The notes under the pieces are model-generated. The model searched no databases. It saw only the letters and a program-made list of their open reading frames with translations, and had not been told where the DNA came from. A program made the translations under genes and the position numbers. From Methylococcus sp. Mc7 (GTDB lineage: Bacteria > Pseudomonadota > Gammaproteobacteria > Methylococcales > Methylococcaceae): DNA of 64,000 nt. Location of the stretch: assembly GCF_019285515.1 (NCBI RefSeq), contig NZ_CP079095.1, positions 2,388,501-2,452,500 on the forward strand, written 5' to 3'. Shown here one piece after another: positions 8,100-17,144 of this stretch (position 1 is its first letter; every line of letters starts with the position of its first letter).

Positions 8100-9767
8100 T
8101 CAGATCTCGAAGTCGGGAGCCGCCGCGCGAGGCGGATTCAATAGCTCGAGCACGGCCTCGATGTCGAGGTGATCCGGCGGAACGATCAGGTTGAGTTCGT
8201 CCGCATTCGGTGCCACTCCAGTGTCGGCGGCGCAGAGGCAGACGATGCCGGACTGCATGATGTTCTCCGCCACCAAGGCGGCTTGAGCGCCGAGCCGATC
8301 GGCTTCGATCACCGCGCAAACGTAGCCGCGTTCGAACAACTGCCGCTCGAGCCGATAAGCCATGTCCTGTCGCTGAGGACCGGTGAGCCAGACGGTGACG
8401 GCCTTCTGGCCGAAGCGGGCGGCGCGCTCCTCGGCGGTGACCTTGCGGAAGCCGGTCTCGCCCTGCACCGGCCCTAAGATCATGCCGGCTCCGACCGTGA
8501 CGTTGGTCAGCCGGTCGATGACGATGAAGGCGCCGGTGCCCTTGCAGCGGGCGTAGGCGTCGAATGCCAGCGGGGCGCTCAGCGCCAGCTCGCACAGGCC
8601 GATCTCGTTGAGATGGAGCTGGCCGGCCGGGTGCCGTTCCAGGGTGTTGACGTCGATCCGGTGACGGATGGCGGCCACCGAGCCGGTCAGGGTCCGGGTG
8701 GCGTGCTTGAGGAGGTATTGCTTCCCCGGCATCAGCGGGGCTTCGGTCATCCACACCAGATGCGCTTCGAAGCGACTGTCGAGGTGCGGCAGGCGGTCCG
8801 GATGCACCAGGAGGTCGCCCCGGCTGACGTCGATCTCGTCCGCCAGGGTGAGGGTCACGGCCTGGGGCGGGAAGGCTTGGTCCAGTTCGCCATCGTAGGT
8901 CACAATGGACTGGATCCGGCTGGTGGTCTTGGCCGGCAGCACCAGAACCGGGTCGCCGGTCTTGAACACCCCGGCGGCGACGGTGCCGCTGTAGCCGCGG
9001 AAGTCGAGGTGGGGCCGGTTGACGTACTGCACCGGGAAGCGCGGGTCGTCGAAGTTCCGGTCCTGGGCGATCTCGAGGGTGTTGAGCAGCTCGATCAGGG
9101 ACGGTCCGCCGTACCAGGGCATGGCCGCGCTCTTGTGCACCACGTTGTCGCCGTTCAAGGCGGAGATGGGGATGAAGCGCACGTCGTGCAGCTCGAGCTT
9201 GTCGGCGAAGGCCAGGTAGTCGGCGCGGATGCGGTCGAACACGGCTTCGCTGTGGTCCACCAGGTCCATCTTGTTGATGGCGACCAGGACGTGCTTGATC
9301 CCCAGGAGCGAGACGATGTAGCTGTGGCGCCGGGTCTGCACCTGCACCCCGTGGCGGGCGTCGATCAGGATGATGGCCAGGTCGCAGGTGGAGGCGCCGG
9401 TGGCCATGTTGCGGGTGTACTGCTCGTGGCCGGGGGTGTCGGCGATGATGAACTTGCGCTGGGCCGTGGAGAAGTAGCGGTAGGCCACGTCGATGGTGAT
9501 GCCCTGCTCGCGCTCGGCCTGCAGGCCGTCGACCAGGAGGGCCAGGTCGAGCTCGCCGCCGGTGGTGCCGGACTTGAGGCTGTCGCGCCGCACCGCGCTG
9601 AGCTGGTCCTCGTAGATCATCTGGGAGTCGTGCAGCAGCCGCCCGATCAGGGTGCTCTTGCCGTCGTCGACGCTGCCGCAGGTCAGGAGCCGCAAGAGCT
9701 CCTTCTGCTCGTGCTGGGCCAGGTAGGCGTGGATGTCGGTGCCGATGAGGTCGGATTGGTGTGACAT
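8100..9767 (-). CDS. cysN: Sulfate adenylyltransferase subunit 1 (GTPase) with vestigial APS-kinase tail
   Basis: CysN uses GTP hydrolysis to drive ATP + sulfate to APS together with CysD. Present are the GTPase motifs GSVDDGKST (G1), DTPGHEQY (G3) and NKMDLVD (G4), and EF-Tu-like beta-barrel domains to about residue 440. The protein has 555 residues against about 475 for E. coli CysN. The extra C-terminal 100 residues ([13 protein letters not shown] onward) align by eye with the start of APS kinase, where VWLTGLSGAGKST is expected, but the Walker A Gly-Lys-Ser/Thr is gone and the domain is half length. It is probably a relic of a CysNC fusion. ATG 9767 lies 4 bases after the cysD stop. Confidence 0.95.
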   Translation of the reverse strand: MSHQSDLIGTDIHAYLAQHEQKELLRLLTCGSVDDGKSTLIGRLLHDSQMIYEDQLSAVRRDSLKSGTTGGELDLALLVDGLQAEREQGITIDVAYRYFSTAQRKFIIADTPGHEQYTRNMATGASTCDLAIILIDARHGVQVQTRRHSYIVSLLGIKHVLVAINKMDLVDHSEAVFDRIRADYLAFADKLELHDVRFIPISALNGDNVVHKSAAMPWYGGPSLIELLNTLEIAQDRNFDDPRFPVQYVNRPHLDFRGYSGTVAAGVFKTGDPVLVLPAKTTSRIQSIVTYDGELDQAFPPQAVTLTLADEIDVSRGDLLVHPDRLPHLDSRFEAHLVWMTEAPLMPGKQYLLKHATRTLTGSVAAIRHRIDVNTLERHPAGQLHLNEIGLCELALSAPLAFDAYARCKGTGAFIVIDRLTNVTVGAGMILGPVQGETGFRKVTAEERAARFGQKAVTVWLTGPQRQDMAYRLERQLFERGYVCAVIEADRLGAQAALVAENIMQSGIVCLCAADTGVAPNADELNLIVPPDHLDIEAVLELLNPPRAAAPDFEI

Positions 9768-9771
9768 GATT

Positions 9772-10767
9772 TTAAAAATACCCTTCCTTCTTCTTTTCTT
9801 CCATGGACCCGGCCTGGTCGTGGTCGATGAGCCGGCCCTGGCGTTCGGAGGTCTTGGTCAGCAGCATTTCCTGGATGATCTCGGGCAGGGTGGCGGCGTC
9901 GGATTCGATGGCGCCGGTCAGGGGATAGCAGCCCAGGGTGCGGAACCGCACTTTCTTCCGCATCGGCACCTCGCCCGGCTCGAGCGGCATGCGCTCATCA
10001 TCCACCATGATCAGCATGCCGTCCCGCTCGACCACCGGCCGCTCGGCGGCGAAGTACAGGGGGACGATGGGGATGTTTTCCAGGTAGATGTACTGCCAGA
10101 CGTCGAGCTCGGTCCAGTTGGAGAGGGGGAACACGCGGATGCTCTCGCCCTTGTTGATCTTGCCGTTGTAGAGGTTCCACAGCTCGGGGCGCTGGCTCTT
10201 GGGGTCCCAGCGGTGGTGCTTGTCGCGGAACGAGTACACCCGCTCCTTGGCGCGGGATTTCTCCTCGTCCCGGCGCGCCCCGCCGAAGGCGGCGTCGAAG
10301 CGGTATTGGTCCAGCGCCTGCTTGAGCGCTTCGGTCTTCATGATGTCGGTGTGCTTCTTGCTGCCGTGGACGAAGGGGCTGATGCCCTGGCGCACGCCGT
10401 CCTCGTTGACGTGGATGATGAGGTCCAGCCCCAGTTCCCGCGCCCGCCGGTCGCGGAAGGCGATCATGTCGCGGAACTTCCAGGTGGTGTCGACGTGCAT
10501 CAGCGGAAACGGCGGCTTGCCCGGATAAAACGCCTTCATCGCCAGATGCAGCATCACCGCCGAGTCCTTCCCGATCGAGTACAGCATCACCGGCCGCTCG
10601 AATTCGCTCACCACTTCCCGAAAAATGTGGATGCTTTCCGATTCCAGGTGCTTCAGGTGGGTCTGCCTGCGCTCGTGTGGCGGCCGAACGAGGGAGGGGG
10701 TGAACGGCTTTCCGGGAACGGAATGTTCGCGGTAAGCCACTGAGCTGAGTTGAGCGCTGCGAGCCAT
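9772..10767 (-). CDS. cysD: Sulfate adenylyltransferase subunit 2
   Basis: CysD is the catalytic PP-loop subunit that forms APS. It shows the PP motif region [16 protein letters not shown], then [28 protein letters not shown] and [16 protein letters not shown], all typical. From ATG 10767 the protein has 331 residues, about 30 more than usual; the excess is an N-terminal stretch before [16 protein letters not shown] at 10803 overlapping the upstream stop would add 12 more residues. The gene sits between the EAL-like gene and cysN in one minus-strand operon. No cysH is in the window, so whether APS or PAPS is reduced cannot be told. Confidence 0.95.
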   Translation of the reverse strand: MARSAQLSSVAYREHSVPGKPFTPSLVRPPHERRQTHLKHLESESIHIFREVVSEFERPVMLYSIGKDSAVMLHLAMKAFYPGKPPFPLMHVDTTWKFRDMIAFRDRRARELGLDLIIHVNEDGVRQGISPFVHGSKKHTDIMKTEALKQALDQYRFDAAFGGARRDEEKSRAKERVYSFRDKHHRWDPKSQRPELWNLYNGKINKGESIRVFPLSNWTELDVWQYIYLENIPIVPLYFAAERPVVERDGMLIMVDDERMPLEPGEVPMRKKVRFRTLGCYPLTGAIESDAATLPEIIQEMLLTKTSERQGRLIDHDQAGSMEEKKKEGYF

Positions 10768-10799
10768 GTGTGACGTATACCTTAGGTTTCGGGTGTTGA

Positions 10800-11654
10800 T
10801 CAAGCGATGGCTCGATCGGGTTCACGCTCCCCGGATTCCAGCCTTTCGTAATAGCCACCCTTGACCAGGTCGGCGCCGACGATCCGGGCCAGCGCGGCGT
10901 CGGCTTCCTTTTCGACGCCTTCCAGCAGGAACTGGGTATCCAGTCCCCGCATGACGGCGGGCAGGCTCTGGCTCCTTTTCGCCCATTCCGGCCGGGTATT
11001 CAAGCGCGCGAAGAAGGCGGCGTCGAGCCGCACGAAGTCCGGCGCGAAGCGGTAGAGAAACTCGATGCAGTAGCGCTCGAGGAAGGCATGGTCGGAGTGC
11101 TCGTCGAACTTGATGGCCGTGCCGTAGCCGTGATCGCGGTAGCTCTTCATGCCTTCCAGCAGGCGGACGAACTGGCGGTCGTAGACCGGCGTCACCTGCA
11201 CGGTGATGACCACCCGGCGCGGCGACAACCCGCAACGGAAGATCACGTCTTCGAAATAGGCGCCGTGGTTGCGTTTCACACCGAGGATGTGGCGCGGGTG
11301 GACATGCAGGAACAGGCTGCCGTCGTCATGGGCGATTGGCAGGAAATTCAGCATGTGGATGGTGCGGCAGAGGCGGTCCAGGTTGACTACCGGCGGACCG
11401 TCCTCGGCGAGGGCATAGACCTGTTCGGTGCTGTCGCCGGATGTTGTGGTCTGGGCGGCTTTGAGCGACGCATCGTAGCCGACGACCATGGAAGGCGCGT
11501 GGGCCAACCGGATGGGATGCAGCTCCGTGCTCAGCCGGGCGTCGCCGAAGCGTCCCTCGACGCGGTCGCCGCGGAGTTCCAGGGGATTTTCGGAGAGCAG
11601 TTGGTCTTCCTTAAGCTTTTGGTTGAAGCAATTGACGAGTTCGGAAAGGGGCAT
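10800..11654 (-). CDS. EAL-domain-like protein, catalytically degenerate
   Basis: The 284-residue cytoplasmic protein has the order of elements of an EAL phosphodiesterase barrel ([72 protein letters not shown]). The defining Glu-Ala-Leu substrate loop and several metal ligands are absent; ITVQV stands where ITE is expected, and FDEHSD where the Asp-Asp-Phe motif is expected. Catalysis of cyclic-di-GMP cleavage is therefore unlikely; a binding or regulatory role is possible. It lies between the sulfate-binding protein and cysDN on the same strand, and its stop codon region touches the cysD start region, so co-expression with sulfate assimilation is likely. Confidence 0.75.
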   Translation of the reverse strand: MPLSELVNCFNQKLKEDQLLSENPLELRGDRVEGRFGDARLSTELHPIRLAHAPSMVVGYDASLKAAQTTTSGDSTEQVYALAEDGPPVVNLDRLCRTIHMLNFLPIAHDDGSLFLHVHPRHILGVKRNHGAYFEDVIFRCGLSPRRVVITVQVTPVYDRQFVRLLEGMKSYRDHGYGTAIKFDEHSDHAFLERYCIEFLYRFAPDFVRLDAAFFARLNTRPEWAKRSQSLPAVMRGLDTQFLLEGVEKEADAALARIVGADLVKGGYYERLESGEREPDRAIA

Positions 11655-11817
11655 GGTCGGTGTCCTCGATAGGCGGTGTCTGGCCGGTGTCCGGCGGTTC
11701 GTATCGTTCCGATGGGGGAAACCGCATTCGCGGCGCGAACGCGGGAGTCATAAGGAACTGACATCGGGCTGCATGGTTCATCGCGCTGGATCTTCTCCGG
11801 GGGTTGAAGGGGCGGCG

Positions 11818-11861
11818 GGAAAAAGTGCGCTCCGATGACGGGGTGTCGAACTCCGGAGCGC
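11818..11861 (-). terminator. Intrinsic terminator after the sulfate-binding protein gene
   Basis: On the minus strand an 8-bp perfect stem GCGCTCCG/CGGAGCGC (11861-11854 and 11834-11827) is followed by ACTTTTT. It lies 16 bases past the sulfate-binding protein stop, so EAL-cysD-cysN probably have their own promoter or depend on read-through. Confidence 0.7.
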
Positions 11862-11876
11862 CCGGTACCATTGCTG

Positions 11877-12890
11877 TCATTTGCTGCTATAAATCTGGTC
11901 GAAGACGCCGCCGTCGGCGAAGTGGGTCTGTTGCGCCTTGTCCCAGCCGCCGAACACTTCGTCGATGGTGAACAGTTGGACGGGGGCGAAATCCTTGGCG
12001 TGCTTGGCCAGCACCGCCTGGTCGCGCGGCCGGTAGTGGTGCTTGGCCGCCAGTTCCTGGCCCTCCGGGCTGTACAGGTATTCCAGATAAGCCTTGGCGA
12101 CGTCGCCGGTACCGCGTTGGCGGGCGATGGTATCGACGACGGTGACCGTGGGTTCGGCCAGGATGCCGATGGACGGCGTGACGATCTCGAAGTTGTCGGC
12201 GCCGTATTCTTTCAGAATGAGGTAGGCCTCGTTTTCCCAGGTGATCAGCGCGTCGCCGATTTCGCGCTCGGCGAAGGTGATGGTCGAGCCGCGGGCGCCG
12301 GTGTCGAGCACGGCGGCATTCTTGTAGATCTTCCCGACCAGATCCCGTGCGGCTTGCTCGTTGCCGTATTTCTTCAGGGCGTAGCCCCAGGCCGCCAGAT
12401 AGTTCCAGCGCGCACCGCCCGAGGTCTTTGGATTGGGCGTCACCACCGACACGCCGGTTTTGCCCAGATCGTCCCAGTCCTTGATGCCCAGCGGGTTGCC
12501 CTTGCGCACCAGGAACACCATGGTGGAAGTGTAGGGCGCGCTGTTGTGGGGCAGCTTGGACTGCCAGTCCGATGAGATCAACTTGCGCTTCTCGTGCAAT
12601 TGGTGCACGTCGTAGGCCAGGGCCAGGGTGACGACGTCGGCGTCCAGGCCGTCGATCACCGCCCGGGCCTGTTTGCCGGATCCGCCGTGGGATTGCTGAA
12701 TGCTCACACTGTCCCCGGTTTTTGCTTTCCAATATTTTGCAAAGGCTTCATTGTAATCCTGGTAAAACTCCCTGGTTGGATCATAAGATACATTGAGAAG
12801 GACAACTTTTTCGGCAAACGCTTCCGCGCTGAACAGCAAGAAGATTACCGGCAGTACCTTCGCGAAGGTCATAGAAAACCGCGATTTCAT
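11877..12890 (-). CDS. sbp: Periplasmic sulfate-binding protein
   Basis: The 337-residue protein starts at ATG 12890, with AGGAG upstream, and begins with a signal peptide ending SAEAFA. The mature start [19 protein letters not shown] and the later [33 protein letters not shown] and [12 protein letters not shown] are hallmark sulfate/thiosulfate-binding segments (Sbp/CysP). It delivers sulfate to the CysTWA permease; no permease genes are in the window. An outer-membrane porin lies 43 bases upstream on the same strand, forming a plausible uptake pair. The open frame extends further upstream to 13034, but that overlaps the porin and lacks a signal peptide. Confidence 0.93.
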   Translation of the reverse strand: MKSRFSMTFAKVLPVIFLLFSAEAFAEKVVLLNVSYDPTREFYQDYNEAFAKYWKAKTGDSVSIQQSHGGSGKQARAVIDGLDADVVTLALAYDVHQLHEKRKLISSDWQSKLPHNSAPYTSTMVFLVRKGNPLGIKDWDDLGKTGVSVVTPNPKTSGGARWNYLAAWGYALKKYGNEQAARDLVGKIYKNAAVLDTGARGSTITFAEREIGDALITWENEAYLILKEYGADNFEIVTPSIGILAEPTVTVVDTIARQRGTGDVAKAYLEYLYSPEGQELAAKHHYRPRDQAVLAKHAKDFAPVQLFTIDEVFGGWDKAQQTHFADGGVFDQIYSSK

Positions 12891-12933
12891 AATGTCGACT
12901 CCTGTTGGATCGATTGAATCAGCTTCGATTTCT

Positions 12934-14580
12934 TTAGAAGCCAAGCTGGATACGGGTTTGCCAAACTTTTTCAGTCTCGCGGCTTGCGATGACTGGGGTA
13001 AGCGCTCCCGATTGGTTGTAGATGCCGGCGCCATCGTTGAAGTTGGTTTGTGAGTAATCAGCCATTAGTTTGAAATTAGGGTTCAGCCACCAGTTGATGC
13101 CCAACGCCCAGGTTGTGGCGTCCGATACCGACCGGCGCGGATCTGCGAATGGATATATCGGCTTCGAGTCGGTCCCGACATTTTTGAATATGTCATTGTC
13201 GAAATCGATATGGCTCCACCGCGCCGCCACCTGAAAGGCGCCCCAGTTGCCTGAGAGAGGATCGAATGGATGCCGAGGTCTGAGTCCCTGGTTCAGGAAG
13301 GTATTTTCCTCACCTGTCAGCACATAAGACGCTGTAACGTTCCACGCTTGGTCACTCTGGGTCAGCTCGTGGTCATTGTTAGTGATGAAGTTCTTGACGG
13401 TCTGATTGGCGACAACTTGGCTCGAAAACGCGTATTCACCAACCAGTTGGAACGGTCCCCATATCCAATAGCCTTGCGGATACACGCGATATTGGGTTCC
13501 ATCGCCGCGTGCTGCGCTGTTGTACACAAAAATGTTGTTCAGCCCTGGGCTTTGATAATTCGACAACTGATCGTCGTTTTGTTGTCCCCAGGTTCCGGCT
13601 ATGCCTATCCCTAAACCCTCCAGTGGCTGGATACCAGTGTTCAGGAAGGGATGGGAAAAGATTCGGCCTTCGACGACCTTCGAGTCATTGGTATCGCTGT
13701 CGATATTGCCGTTGTTTCTGGAACCGTCAAATACACCTACTTGGTAGCTGAAGAAATCCGGATACTGGAACATCGGGAAATTACCCCCATGGGTCTTGTT
13801 GCGCTCAAGGGGTGAGAAATGAGTTTCATAGCCTGGCTTGTCGAATTCGCCGTGTAGCATAAAGCCGATTTCGCGGTTGGGCGCGAGCTGCGTAGGGAAA
13901 GCGCGCTCAATGAACGGCAGCGCCGTGGCACTCTGCAATCGCTCGAGACTAACGGGTGCCTTGAATTTTCCCCCGGCCAGACTCGCTTCACGGAAATAGC
14001 GGAAATCCAGATAGGCGTCGAACAGGCGAGTGGTGCCCATGCCGAAATCAGGCATGATGCGATAGTCGAACCATTTCCACACGGTGCCTTCGATGATGGG
14101 GCGCACGCGGCGCATGTAAAATCGGTCCACATAGCCGTCGCCATTTGAATTGGTCGAATCGCTTGCTTGGTCGTCACCCATGTAAAAGCTGCCGTCGGCT
14201 TGAATGAGGGCTCGCAGGTACAAGATGAAATTCTCGTCATTCGAGACGACTTTGAGGCCTTGGGTACCCAGTTCCACGTTTTTGGGCAATTTTGCCCATT
14301 TCGCATCCGCCGTCTCCTTCTCGACTTCGAGTTTGCGTTCTATTAACTTGACCTTCTGGTCGATCTTCTTGATGTCCGGAGCCGGGGCGGCGGTTGCGGC
14401 GGCTTGTTTCGAAGTGGCCGCATCCAGGGCGTCCAACGCCTTCTCGAGCTTGGCTTCGAGCTCGTGCACACGCGCCTCCAGAGCGTCCACACGGTCCTGG
14501 TGGGTTTTGGCGTTCAGATTCGTAACGTTGAGGCTTGTCAAAGTCGTCACTGCAAGCGTCAGGGCTTTTTTTTTGTACAT
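12934..14580 (-). CDS. Phosphate-selective porin O/P family protein
   Basis: The 548-residue outer-membrane protein has a short signal region ([17 protein letters not shown]), a coiled-coil segment at about 28-90 rich in Ala, Glu and Leu, then a beta-barrel with the O/P-porin pattern ([56 protein letters not shown]) and a C-terminal strand ending in Phe (TRIQLGF). In other bacteria these form anion channels; the position ahead of the sulfate-binding protein suggests sulfate or another oxyanion. A truncated copy of its first 40 codons exists at 18575-18692. Confidence 0.88.
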   Translation of the reverse strand: MYKKKALTLAVTTLTSLNVTNLNAKTHQDRVDALEARVHELEAKLEKALDALDAATSKQAAATAAPAPDIKKIDQKVKLIERKLEVEKETADAKWAKLPKNVELGTQGLKVVSNDENFILYLRALIQADGSFYMGDDQASDSTNSNGDGYVDRFYMRRVRPIIEGTVWKWFDYRIMPDFGMGTTRLFDAYLDFRYFREASLAGGKFKAPVSLERLQSATALPFIERAFPTQLAPNREIGFMLHGEFDKPGYETHFSPLERNKTHGGNFPMFQYPDFFSYQVGVFDGSRNNGNIDSDTNDSKVVEGRIFSHPFLNTGIQPLEGLGIGIAGTWGQQNDDQLSNYQSPGLNNIFVYNSAARGDGTQYRVYPQGYWIWGPFQLVGEYAFSSQVVANQTVKNFITNNDHELTQSDQAWNVTASYVLTGEENTFLNQGLRPRHPFDPLSGNWGAFQVAARWSHIDFDNDIFKNVGTDSKPIYPFADPRRSVSDATTWALGINWWLNPNFKLMADYSQTNFNDGAGIYNQSGALTPVIASRETEKVWQTRIQLGF

Positions 14581-14985
14581 AAGTGAAGTTTCTCGGTTCG
14601 GAGAGCTTCCGGTATTTCGGTCAGTTCCGTCGCGAATTCATGTTTTAGTTATACTGATACGTCTCCGGAAGGCCGGCTGGCATGGCGATCGGCCGAACGC
14701 CCGCGGTTCGTTCAGGTTACGGATCGGGGGCGGAATTTTTCATGCCTTTCGATTTGCACGATGCGCCGGTGTGTACGGTGATTTCCACGGAGCCTAAGCG
14801 GATGCCGCTCAGCGCCTCGATGATCCGGGCGGCCGGAGCCTCCGGCGTTGCGGGCGCCGGTTCGGACGGCGGTGTTTTCTGCGGATGCAGCGTCATGATG
14901 GATTCTCTCGTTGCTGAGCAGGCACAAGTGTACCCATGCGAAACTATGACGAGAAAGAATAAAAAGAAATAGGCATATAACGATA
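14454..14985. repeat. Duplicated segment, copy A (porin 5' end to DUF2292)
   Basis: The stretch aligns base by base, with small indels, to 18575-19134. Shared landmarks are the porin start region, the leader element TTTTAGTTATACTGATACG, the DUF2292 gene, and the A-rich GACGAGAAAGAATAAAAAGA just upstream of it. In this copy the porin is intact, the DUF2292 gene has lost one base, and what follows is a deleted remnant of the glycosyltransferase gene. Confidence 0.88.
14712..14896 (-). pseudogene. DUF2292 (YezD-like) gene copy with frameshift
   Basis: This is a copy of the intact small gene at 18830-19015. It encodes MTLHPQKTPPSEPAPATPEA, then the conserved ALSGIRLGSVEITVH, but one base is missing where the intact copy reads GTGCATGAAGGACGC (here GTACACACCGGCGC). 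The reading frame is thereby lost for the conserved C-terminus (GRIVQIER). The frame stays open to 14712 by chance. It is probably non-functional, although a shortened product with a different tail cannot be excluded. Confidence 0.75.
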
Positions 14986-14989
14986 GGTT

Positions 14990-15060
14990 TTTGCCGCGGC
15001 TCCCACCGGGCGCCGACGCCGTGGGCGGCGGTCAGCGCTGGTACGAGGCGCTTCGCTCGA
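14990..15060 (+). pseudogene. Deleted remnant of the WecA-like glycosyltransferase gene
   Basis: The first half (GCTCCCACCGGGCGCCGACG region) matches the intact gene near 19290-19331. The second half (GGTCAGCGCTGGTACGAGGC region) matches it near 19963-20000. The roughly 630 bases between those points in the intact gene are missing, so this is an internally deleted leftover of the duplicated glycosyltransferase gene. Confidence 0.75.
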
Positions 15061-15092
15061 CTTCCTTGTGCTCCTTCGTTGCGGATTCGCAC

Positions 15093-15150
15093 GTGTCGCG
15101 GCACAGCCGCTCCCACCACCCGTTTGTGGGAGCGGCTATGCCGCGATGCG
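15093..15150. repeat. REP-like palindromic repeat, copy 1
   Basis: This is an imperfect palindrome of about 58 bases: CGCGGCACAGCCGCTCCCAC, an 8-9 base loop, then GTGGGAGCGGCTATGCCGCG. A second copy in the same orientation, differing at only one base in the loop, lies at 15349-15406. It abuts the remnant of the ShlB gene. Confidence 0.88.
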
Positions 15151-15276
15151 TTTCCCGATCGGTAATCGTAAGCGACGCGGAAATCGACGCGGGTTTCATC
15201 GACCGCGATGCTTTCCGTCCTGGTGAAGGGATAGGACCGGAACAGGGTGCCGTTGAGCTTCCGCCACGGCTCGATG
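15151..15276 (-). pseudogene. 3'-terminal fragment of a ShlB/FhaC transporter gene
   Basis: Read on the minus strand this encodes WRKLNGTLFRSYPFTRTES then IAVDETRVDFRVAYDY, nearly identical to the last 35-40 residues of the transporter ending at 36181, and the DNA is also nearly identical. The TGA stop has become CGA. It lies downstream, in its own orientation, of the paralogous pair 17145-18416 and 15555-17051, exactly as the complete transporter follows the other pair. The rest of the transporter gene is missing. Confidence 0.85.
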
Positions 15277-15348
15277 GGGCTGGAAGCCCTGGTCGCCATG
15301 CCGGAATCGCTCACGCCGCGCTCGCCGCCTGGATGTTTTAACCGCCCC

Positions 15349-15406
15349 GTGTCGCGGCACAGCCGCTCCCACCACCCGGTTGTGGGAGCGGCTATGCCGC
15401 GATGCG
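15349..15406. repeat. REP-like palindromic repeat, copy 2
   Basis: This is a direct repeat of 15093-15150 with the same palindromic arms and a loop ACCACCCGGTT instead of ACCACCCGTTT. The two copies bracket the ShlB gene remnant. The rest of the gap up to 15554 shows no gene. Confidence 0.88.
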
Positions 15407-15554
15407 CTGCGTTAAAGAAGCCACATGACAAAACGCCCGCCCCGGGCTCGCTGTATCGATTCCCGCTTGCAAGCGTTCACGGCTGGAAAAGCGAAGCCCG
15501 CGGTTCCTGGACCCGCCGGCTTCGCCCTTGTCTCGCGGCCTCAGGGGCCTGTGC

Positions 15555-17051
15555 TTAGAGGCGGTTGGGTTTTCTGCCGTCGATCACTGGCACCCGGCAG
15601 GTGTCCAAGGACAGACCACCCGGGCCTCGGGTGTACGGGCTAACCGGGACATTCGGATCGAAAACTCCATCGGGCGGCACGGGGTGGCCCGCGACGCTTG
15701 TCGCGAGATAGCCGGCCGGACCGAAGGGATGCACGAACGCCGCATTGTTCTTGGCGAGGATGCTGGGCTTGCCGGCGTCGGCGGCAAGCCTTTCGATGAT
15801 CTTGAGCTTGTCGCCGGTGGGACCGTTGAAGGCGGCCTTGAGCCACTGGTAGGTGACGTCCGCCCAAAACTGGTAATGACCGCGGGCGGCGTTTCCCAAG
15901 GTCGGCGCCACGCCGTCGATTTTTATCGAGCGGTAATTCCATTTTAGGTTGGCGTTGCGCTCGGTGCTCTGTATGCCGATGGCCCAGGCTTTGGTACCCG
16001 TCGGATTGAAGGTGCTGTCGTTAGTGCCGTCGTTGAAGTCCTTCAGGCACAGATCCATACTGCCTGGGCTTGGGGCATGCAGCACCACGGGACCCAGGAG
16101 CGGATTGGACGTCCGCGCGGGAGTGGGCGCACCGTCGGCGCAGGGATAGTTGAGAAACGTGACATTGGCCTGGGCCTGAACACCGGCGCCGTCAGCGCGC
16201 CGGCAGAGATGCACCTTGTCGTCGGAAAGGTCCCCTGCTCCCGCGTAGGTGGTCAGGGGAGCCGAGCCGCCGTTCTTGGAGACCACCTGGAACTCGCTCC
16301 ATTTGCCGATGCTGCCGGTAAACAGGCTTGCGATCTGCTGCTTGCTCAGGCTGGGCATGCAAGGCTCGGTATCCTGGGTCTCGCACTCTGGCGCCAGTTC
16401 GCCGCTGTCGATCTGGGCGCGTTGCAAGGCATCGCGCAGAGATCGGGTCACCGGCACATTGAACAGGATGGAGCCGCCGGATTTGACCTCCATGCGCTCT
16501 ATCACCTTCCCCGGATTCACCGGGGCAACGCCATCCGGCGTGTTGGTCCCCCAAAAAATTTCCGGGCCGGGGTTGGATATTCCGGCATCGGAAACCACCG
16601 GGGCCAAATCGCCGGGCTGCGATATCCTGCAGCGGAAGAACTGGTCTGGGGGAGTCCTGGTGCAGTTGCCGTTGTTGATGGCCATCTGGTCGATGGGCTG
16701 TGCGTCCAGAACCGGGTTGACGCCCATGGCGGCAGCGCCGGCGGTGCGTTTGTGGAAGAGCACTTTCGGATTGTTCACGGACAGACCCGGAACCTTCGCG
16801 GAGTCCAGGGTGCAGAAAATGGCGGTATAGAGGGCGCCGGGACTGGCGGGACTCGCATTGTCGAAGTACGTGTCCAGGGTACCGGCGACGCACAGCTCCT
16901 CGAACAATCGGCGCAGGTTGTTGTCCTGGGCTCCGGCGCCGGACACGAAGATTTCGATGTCGGGCGAAACGCCGGGTTCCAGCGCCCAGCCCTGACCGCA
17001 AAAACCCAGAGTGCCTGCTGCGACCGCTGCAGCGATTTTTTTGAGTTGCAT
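15555..17051 (-). CDS. Exported periplasmic-binding-like protein, paralogue 2
   Basis: The 498-residue protein has a clear signal peptide (AAAVAAGTLGFCGQGWA) and then PDIEIFVSGAGAQDNNLRRL, a start reminiscent of phosphate-type solute-binding proteins. It is paralogous over its whole length to 32883-34376, sharing SVNNPKVLFHKR, SLRDALQRAQID, MPSLSKQQIASLFTGSIGKWS, GTKAWAIGIQSTERN and FNGPTGDKLKIIERLAADAG, and it ends with the same CRVPVI-D...PNRL. At least eight cysteines are conserved, fitting disulfides in an exported protein. The ribosome site and leader (CTCTCTCAAACAGATAGGAGT on the minus strand, in part) match the other copy. Substrate and function are unknown. Confidence 0.8.
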   Translation of the reverse strand: MQLKKIAAAVAAGTLGFCGQGWALEPGVSPDIEIFVSGAGAQDNNLRRLFEELCVAGTLDTYFDNASPASPGALYTAIFCTLDSAKVPGLSVNNPKVLFHKRTAGAAAMGVNPVLDAQPIDQMAINNGNCTRTPPDQFFRCRISQPGDLAPVVSDAGISNPGPEIFWGTNTPDGVAPVNPGKVIERMEVKSGGSILFNVPVTRSLRDALQRAQIDSGELAPECETQDTEPCMPSLSKQQIASLFTGSIGKWSEFQVVSKNGGSAPLTTYAGAGDLSDDKVHLCRRADGAGVQAQANVTFLNYPCADGAPTPARTSNPLLGPVVLHAPSPGSMDLCLKDFNDGTNDSTFNPTGTKAWAIGIQSTERNANLKWNYRSIKIDGVAPTLGNAARGHYQFWADVTYQWLKAAFNGPTGDKLKIIERLAADAGKPSILAKNNAAFVHPFGPAGYLATSVAGHPVPPDGVFDPNVPVSPYTRGPGGLSLDTCRVPVIDGRKPNRL

Positions 17052-17144
17052 TGAGTTGACTCCTATCTGTTTGAGAGAAATTGGGTGGTTATGCCTAGCG
17101 GCCTCGCCTGAGCCGGCGGGCCGCCTCGCGGTGTCGTGCCGGGT

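Noticed and set aside
8613-9764. Open frame of 383 codons on the plus strand
   Set aside because: It is antisense to cysN; low-complexity Val/Gly/Gln translation without a recognisable family.
14712-15431. Minus-strand open frame of 239 codons as one gene
   Set aside because: It is a chance fusion of three remnants (transporter tail, deleted glycosyltransferase, frameshifted DUF2292) read partly in wrong frames.
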